Below are positions 7,146 through 11,407 of a DNA stretch of 11,407 nucleotides, in pieces. The stretch's first letter is position 1. Each line of letters begins with the position of its first letter. Below the pieces are notes generated by a model. It did not search any database and had not been told where the DNA came from. It saw only the letters and a list, made by a program, of their open reading frames with translations. Location of the stretch: contig CAIVNT010000226.1 in the NCBI GenBank assembly GCA_903907305.1, positions 1-11,407 on the forward strand, in the 5' to 3' direction. Source of the DNA: an uncultured Ignavibacteriota bacterium. GTDB taxonomy: Bacteria > Bacteroidota > Ignavibacteria > UBA10030 > UBA8401. Both the position numbers and the translations under genes were made by a program.

Positions 7146-8144
7146 TCAGTGCTCACCTTTGATACTTCGTGTCATCAGATCCTCTGTGGCACGGTGAGGT
7201 TCTTTTCCATCAAACATGATATTATAGACTTCAGAGAAGATGGCCATCTCGGTATGATGTTTCTTCGCCAGATCAACGGCGGAGCGACATGTTGCAACAC
7301 CTTCGGCGACCATCACCATTTCACTGAGGATATCGTCAAGTTTTCTTCCCCGCCCAAGTTCTTCGCCGACATGGCGGTTACGACTGTGCTTGCTCATACA
7401 GGTAACGATCAGATCGCCCACACCGGAAAGTCCAGAAAACGTCCTTGGCAACGCCCCCATTTTATCTCCAAGCCGAGTCATTTCTGCAATACCGCGTGTA
7501 ATAATCGCCGCCTTCGTATTGTCTCCGAATCCTGCGCCATCAACAACTCCGGCACCGATCGCGATCACATTCTTGAGCGCGCCTCCAAGTTCAACACCGC
7601 GAATATCGTCGGACACATACACGCGGAAATACGGTGTGTTAAAACATTGCGCCACGATCTTTGCTGTACGAGTGCTGAATGAGGAGGAAACAACTGCGGT
7701 AGGTATCTTTTTAACGACCTCTTCCGCATGGCTTGGACCGGAGAGAATCGCGATATTTTTCTTCTTCTCGTGCTCAAAAATATCCAGCATCACTTCAGAC
7801 ATCGTCATCAGAGTTCCGTTCTCGATCCCTTTCGCCACATTCACAATGATGGTCTTGTTCAGATCAAGATGAGCGATATCTTTCAGCACATTACGGAGGA
7901 ATTGCGAAGGGACTGCGGTAACGATCAGGTCTTTTTTTGAGGAAGCTTCTTCAACGTCGTGTGTGATCTTGAGATGTTTGGGTAGAATGACACCGGGAAG
8001 ATAATCTTTGTTGGTTCGGGCTTCCCGCATCTCTTTGGTCTGGTCTGCCCGATAGCTCCACAATGTGACATCGCGGAAATTCTCGCAAAGGACCATTGCC
8101 AGAGTTGTACCCCAACTACCGGCTCCAAGAACTGAAATACGCAT
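7146..8144 (-). CDS. gpsA: Glycerol-3-phosphate dehydrogenase [NAD(P)+], GpsA
   Basis: GpsA reduces dihydroxyacetone phosphate to sn-glycerol-3-phosphate with NAD(P)H in the cytoplasm, supplying the backbone for phospholipids. The 332-residue length is normal for the family. The Rossmann motif GAGSWGTTLA is at residues 7-16. Other family signatures follow in order: VNVAKGIE with K105, LSGPSHAEEV (144-153), LGGALKNVIAIGAG with the catalytic lysine K191, GDNTKAAIITRG with K211, and SGLSGVGDLIVTC. It lies 32 bases after plsY, whose product consumes the glycerol-3-phosphate made here, so the two genes form a phospholipid-precursor pair. The start has only a weak GGA about eight bases upstream. 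The identification is firm. Confidence 0.97.
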   Translation of the reverse strand: MRISVLGAGSWGTTLAMVLCENFRDVTLWSYRADQTKEMREARTNKDYLPGVILPKHLKITHDVEEASSKKDLIVTAVPSQFLRNVLKDIAHLDLNKTIIVNVAKGIENGTLMTMSEVMLDIFEHEKKKNIAILSGPSHAEEVVKKIPTAVVSSSFSTRTAKIVAQCFNTPYFRVYVSDDIRGVELGGALKNVIAIGAGVVDGAGFGDNTKAAIITRGIAEMTRLGDKMGALPRTFSGLSGVGDLIVTCMSKHSRNRHVGEELGRGRKLDDILSEMVMVAEGVATCRSAVDLAKKHHTEMAIFSEVYNIMFDGKEPHRATEDLMTRSIKGEH

Positions 8145-8176
8145 GATGAAGTTCCAAACGTCAGGTGGATAAAATG

Positions 8177-8851
8177 CTACTGCTTGGAACCTTTGAAGTG
8201 CGTCAACTTATTTTCTGTCCCGGCCAGCAGCCGTTTGATATTCTCACGGTGAGTGTACGTAATGAGAAGTGAAACAGCAACAGCAAAATAGACCAGGGTA
8301 TGATATCCGGGAATATCAACGTGAAAGAAGTTTTCGCGGATGAACAATGTAAGGGGAATCGCCATTGCGGCAAGGATAGAACCGAGCGAAACATAGCGCC
8401 AAGACATGAACACGACTGCAAAAACAAGGATCGCCACGACAAATTCCACCGGAGCAAGTCCCAGGATCATACCTGCACCGGTTGCCACCCCTTTGCCCCC
8501 TTTGAATCCTGCAAAGAGTGTCCAGATATGTCCGAAGATAGCACCGATGCCGCAGATGATCTGCACAACGGTGAAATCCTGGAACGGAGTATAATTATTG
8601 AACGGCAACGGATGCGGATCCCAAAACAGCTGAGGCATATAGTATGTTGCAACAACACCTTTGAACAGATCGAATAGGATCACTGCGAGTCCGACCTTCC
8701 AGCCGAGCATTCGAAGAACATTCGTTCCGCCTGCGTTACCGCTGCCGAATTTCCGGATATCCCCGGCATTCGCCAGTCTCGTCGCGATGATGCTGGTCGG
8801 TATCGAACCGATGACGTAGCTCAATAATAATACGATCGCAAGATTTTGCAT
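8177..8851 (-). CDS. plsY: Glycerol-3-phosphate acyltransferase PlsY
   Basis: PlsY is an integral membrane enzyme that transfers an acyl group from acyl-phosphate to glycerol-3-phosphate to make lysophosphatidic acid, the first committed step of phospholipid synthesis in most bacteria. The 224-residue protein is highly hydrophobic with several membrane helices. It carries the three family motifs: KFGSGNAGGTNVLR (34-47), GHIWTLFAGFKGGKGVATG (107-125) and THRENIKRLLAGTENK (200-215). The usual GATNV is GGTNV here, a conservative change. It is followed at 32 bases by gpsA, which makes its substrate. AAAGGGAT seven bases upstream of the ATG supports the start. A 126-base gap separates it from ispD upstream, so it may have its own promoter. 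Confidence 0.97.
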   Translation of the reverse strand: MQNLAIVLLLSYVIGSIPTSIIATRLANAGDIRKFGSGNAGGTNVLRMLGWKVGLAVILFDLFKGVVATYYMPQLFWDPHPLPFNNYTPFQDFTVVQIICGIGAIFGHIWTLFAGFKGGKGVATGAGMILGLAPVEFVVAILVFAVVFMSWRYVSLGSILAAMAIPLTLFIRENFFHVDIPGYHTLVYFAVAVSLLITYTHRENIKRLLAGTENKLTHFKGSKQ

Positions 8852-8856
8852 TTCTT

Positions 8857-8864
8857 ATCCCTTT
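8857..8864 (-). promoter_or_regulatory. Shine-Dalgarno sequence of plsY
   Basis: On the minus strand AAAGGGAT lies about seven bases before the plsY ATG (8851-8849) and supports that start. Confidence 0.6.
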
Positions 8865-8977
8865 AATGCGTGGGCAATCACTGTGGGAAAATAAGGAATT
8901 TGGATGATTAGATGCAAGGATTTCTATTCGATTTAAGGAACTGTCATAGAATGTCGAATCGAGCGAATTTGAATAAT
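8865..8977. other. Intergenic region between ispD and plsY
   Basis: This AT-rich gap is the longest non-coding stretch in the window. It would hold the terminator of the permease-ispD unit and/or a promoter for plsY-gpsA. I saw no stem-loop followed by a T-run and no convincing -35/-10 pair on the minus strand; TTGCAT followed 17 bases later by TTATTT is too weak to call. No RNA gene or open reading frame of substance is visible in it. Confidence 0.4.
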
Positions 8978-9667
8978 TTAAGGGATAAATCTTTGCAGAA
9001 GCAGTTCCGCGAGCAGAAGATCATCAGGTGTGGTGATCTTGATGTTCTCATAACTTCCTTCCACAATGATGGGCGAGATCCCGATCCGTTCCACAAGATA
9101 GGAATCATCGGTTGCAGTGATGTTATTCTTTGCCGCAAACTCGTACGCATCCAACAATATTTGCCGTTGGAAAGTCTGCGGTGTCTGAACACTCCATAGA
9201 GAGGAGCGGTTCAATGTCTTTTCCACGCGTCCATCCGTCGACGCCTGCTTTATCGTATCCTTCGCTCTGACTGCAACAATAGATGCGCCGAAATACCGTG
9301 CTGTCTCGATGGATTGACTGATCTCTTTGAGATGGACGAAAGGACGCACGGCATCGTGGACAGACACCATTTCCGCCGACGGATCGACCAACTTCAATGC
9401 ATTCGCAATGGAATCCTGACGACGTTCTCCCCCTTCCACAGGGGATCGCAGTTTGGTGAGGGAGTATTTCTTTTTCATTTCCTCGATGATGGAAAATGAG
9501 GAGCGCTGCGTGGCAACGATGATCTCATGGATCTCGGCACACTGTTCGAAGCGTTCCAGTGTGTGCACGAGGATCGGTTTTTCATTCAACAACAGGAACT
9601 GCTTCCCGATGGTCGCGCCCATGCGTTCACCGAAACCTGCGGCCGGTATGATCACACTGGTGAACAC
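8978..9667 (-). CDS. ispD: 2-C-methyl-D-erythritol 4-phosphate cytidylyltransferase IspD
   Basis: IspD joins CTP and 2-C-methyl-D-erythritol 4-phosphate to give CDP-methylerythritol in the MEP isoprenoid pathway, in the cytoplasm. At 229 residues it has the usual single-domain length. Signatures in order: PAAGFGERMG with K22-Q-F (nucleotide binding, R15 and K22), GGERRQDSI (79-87), VHDAVRPF with D105, LNRSSLWSVQTPQ with R154, TATDDSYLVE (184-193) and YENIKITTPDD with K210. These correspond to the substrate-binding arginines and lysines known from E. coli IspD. The start is GTG at 9667-9665, four bases after the stop of the permease gene; no ATG in a suitable place was seen, and the family N-terminus fits this start. 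An AAAGAG sits further upstream than usual. The close spacing suggests co-transcription and possibly coupled translation with the permease, to which it has no obvious functional link. Confidence 0.95.
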   Translation of the reverse strand: MFTSVIIPAAGFGERMGATIGKQFLLLNEKPILVHTLERFEQCAEIHEIIVATQRSSFSIIEEMKKKYSLTKLRSPVEGGERRQDSIANALKLVDPSAEMVSVHDAVRPFVHLKEISQSIETARYFGASIVAVRAKDTIKQASTDGRVEKTLNRSSLWSVQTPQTFQRQILLDAYEFAAKNNITATDDSYLVERIGISPIIVEGSYENIKITTPDDLLLAELLLQRFIP

Positions 9668-9671
9668 GGCG

Positions 9672-11407
9672 TTATTTATGCTCTTTCGGTTTTCCGAAAT
9701 ACTCGATCACGAAATTGAATCGCGGGAAGAACTTCGGCAGACGGATCACGCTGAGGATCATCACACCGATAGAAAGACGGTCGATCCAGGATGATGTCGG
9801 CCAACCGAGATGGATGGTGATCTTCTTATGCGGAAGTTCATAGTCCAACGCATAAAGAATTTCAGTGATTCCTTGATAGACGGACTGGCTTTGATTGGCA
9901 AAACGGAAATGGTTCACAGCCACTTTTTCAGGTATCCCCTGGCGCGGATGATACAGACTGATGAAGGCACTGGACGTATCATCCACCTGCAGGGAATTCT
10001 CGTTGGGACGGCGGAAATAGATATTAATATTCTCCGCTTCGGATTCCACCAGATAGAAGATCATGTTCAGCGGCTGATCCGTCTGTGCGATCTCTTTGAT
10101 CTCCGGTGCGCGCTTTTTAGCAACACGAATACCGATGAAGAGGAAGATCGCTGTAACGGAACTCCACATCATCGTCCCGTATGGTTTGTGATACCCAAGA
10201 TAGAGAAAACAGGAGAGCATGATCGCAAAGAGTCCGAATGTTCCCAACCGGTGCGTATTGAACGCGAGAACATCCTTCGTCCCTTTTGAATACCGATAGA
10301 TCAGCAGACTGCCGAGATTGATCGTGAAACTTGCCAGCAGTCCGATTGCATACATCTCCGCCAGCATCATTTGATTGCCGCCGGTGATGATGATGATGAA
10401 CGTATAGAATGTAGCGTTGGCAATGTGAACGCGATAGAGGGACTGTCGGCTGTTCGTCTTGATGATCCAGTGGAAACCGTACCGATGCGCAACACGTTCT
10501 ACCAGTTCGCTGGAAGCGACGTACGCCGTATTGACCGCCATCATCAGCAGGATACTGGCGAGGATACCGACGATGTACCCGAACGGAACTCCGCCGACCA
10601 TCTTAGCGAATGCCGTGATCAAGTCAGTTTCATGAAGCGAGAAGTTGATCTTGGAAGAGAGCACGATGGCGGCAAGCAGCGGGGTGAAGATACCGGTGGT
10701 CAATGCGAGAAAGATGTATGCTTTCTTCACATCTTTCCAAGAACTGACCAGACCTGCCGTCTGCACAACGGATTCGATACCCGAATACGCCAGGATGCAG
10801 CTGGAAACACCGACGACCACGAAGAAATATGCATTGAACCAATTCCCCTTATCCATACCGATCGCTATGTTCGAGAAGCTCTGTCCGATCGTATGCAGAC
10901 TGTCGCTGTTCATATGGTACATTCCTGCGCCAACAAGGTTGATCAGCACGATGGCAGCCACAACGAAAATCCCATACGTGAATTTCGCATTCTCCTTGAT
11001 GCCGATGATGTTGAGTCCCGCAACAAACCAGATGATCGCGAGCTGGAACATGAACTTTCCCAGCTCGGTGATATGGATGAATGACATCCCGTTCTCTACG
11101 GCGCTGACGGTGGAGAGACACGCCGTCAGGACATAATCCACGATAATAGATGCCACCGCGATGAATGAAACGATAGGGCCGAGAACGAGATAGGAGAATG
11201 AATAGACACCTCCCCCTTTCACGCCGTGGAATTCCAATATCTCTGCGATCTCCGTCATTCTCATCGATAGCAGCCGGATGAGAATGGACGTAAGGAGGAT
11301 AAAGACGATCGCATTGGTACCGATGACGCGGAACGCTTCACTCGGCGCATAGAAGATCGACGTCAGTTCATCCATCAATGTGATGATCGCAACGGAAAGC
11401 CATGTGA
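9672..11407 (-). CDS. APC-superfamily permease with soluble C-terminal domain (5' end beyond window)
   Basis: This is a probable amino acid/polyamine-type secondary transporter of the inner membrane. The frame is open from the stop at 9674-9672 to the right edge. A TTG/ATG pair at 11378/11375 could serve as starts, but coding-like sequence (TWLSVAIITL) continues upstream of them, so the real start probably lies beyond the window. Residue numbers here count from the TTG at 11378. About 11-12 hydrophobic helices run from residue 15 to 417. The region GVKGGGVYSFSYLVLGPIVSF and the DYVLTACLST segment after it have the APC pattern near helices 2-3, and IIWFVAGLNIIGIKENAK fits a later helix boundary. 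After a basic link (KKRAP) there is a non-membrane domain of about 140 residues (430-568) that I do not recognise; it includes NIYFRRPNENS and GWPTSSWIDRLSIGVM. Such a tail may sense a ligand or regulate transport. The substrate cannot be read from sequence. ispD follows after four bases. Confidence 0.85.
   Translation of the reverse strand, partial: TWLSVAIITLMDELTSIFYAPSEAFRVIGTNAIVFILLTSILIRLLSMRMTEIAEILEFHGVKGGGVYSFSYLVLGPIVSFIAVASIIVDYVLTACLSTVSAVENGMSFIHITELGKFMFQLAIIWFVAGLNIIGIKENAKFTYGIFVVAAIVLINLVGAGMYHMNSDSLHTIGQSFSNIAIGMDKGNWFNAYFFVVVGVSSCILAYSGIESVVQTAGLVSSWKDVKKAYIFLALTTGIFTPLLAAIVLSSKINFSLHETDLITAFAKMVGGVPFGYIVGILASILLMMAVNTAYVASSELVERVAHRYGFHWIIKTNSRQSLYRVHIANATFYTFIIIITGGNQMMLAEMYAIGLLASFTINLGSLLIYRYSKGTKDVLAFNTHRLGTFGLFAIMLSCFLYLGYHKPYGTMMWSSVTAIFLFIGIRVAKKRAPEIKEIAQTDQPLNMIFYLVESEAENINIYFRRPNENSLQVDDTSSAFISLYHPRQGIPEKVAVNHFRFANQSQSVYQGITEILYALDYELPHKKITIHLGWPTSSWIDRLSIGVMILSVIRLPKFFPRFNFVIEYFGKPKEHK

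Noticed and set aside
7076..7156. Extended N-terminus of the amidohydrolase from a GTG at 7156
   Set aside because: The extra 27 residues would bury the MKK-type signal peptide and overlap the end of gpsA; the ATG at 7075 gives a normal exported protein.
7687..7716. His and Glu in the GpsA segment SGPSHAEEV, considered as an unusual active-site change from SGPTFAKE
   Set aside because: The SHAEE form is common in GpsA from other phyla, including Bacillus, so it is a normal variant.
8912..9199. Plus-strand open frame opposite ispD considered as a small gene
   Set aside because: It lies almost wholly antisense to a firmly identified gene, has no family features and no convincing ribosome site.
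10371..11084. Long plus-strand open frame of 237 codons opposite the permease
   Set aside because: It is rich in charged residues (Asp, Arg, His, Glu), as expected for the complement of a hydrophobic membrane-protein gene; no domain is recognisable.

Overview
The window is densely coded bacterial chromosome of moderate GC content. It holds ten protein genes in three transcription blocks, with no RNA genes, mobile elements, CRISPR arrays or long non-coding stretches. The gene content suggests a diderm of the Bacteroidota/FCB lineage, perhaps Ignavibacteria-like: a TonB-domain protein, an ECF sigma/anti-sigma pair, an exported amidohydrolase, and an IspD of the MEP isoprenoid pathway. Clear Shine-Dalgarno sequences before several genes argue against typical Bacteroidia, which rarely use them. 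This placement is inference from content and was not tested by phylogeny.

Block 1 (1-2283, minus strand) reads ECF sigma factor, then a membrane-anchored anti-sigma-like protein, then recG, which is cut by the left window edge. Both junctions are 4-base ATGA overlaps, so the three genes look translationally coupled. Block 2 (2372-4539, plus strand) starts divergently from the sigma gene, 88 bases away. It encodes an exported von Willebrand factor A (vWA) protein with an intact MIDAS metal site, then a membrane-anchored protein with a TonB C-terminal domain. The two blocks form a plausible regulator-plus-envelope-target arrangement and are the best candidate here for an undescribed system.

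Block 3 (4548-11407, minus strand) converges on block 2 with only 8 bases between stop codons. In transcription order it reads: an APC-superfamily permease with an extra soluble C-terminal domain (its start lies beyond the right edge), ispD (GTG start, 4 bases after the permease stop), a 126-base gap, plsY and gpsA (phospholipid precursor synthesis), an exported YtcJ-type amidohydrolase, and a stand-alone six-helix ABC exporter membrane domain lacking any ATPase. The last two genes overlap by ATGA.

The housekeeping genes (recG, ispD, plsY, gpsA) are confident. The less familiar proteins are the anti-sigma, the vWA/TonB pair, the orphan ABC membrane domain and the C-terminal extension of the permease.
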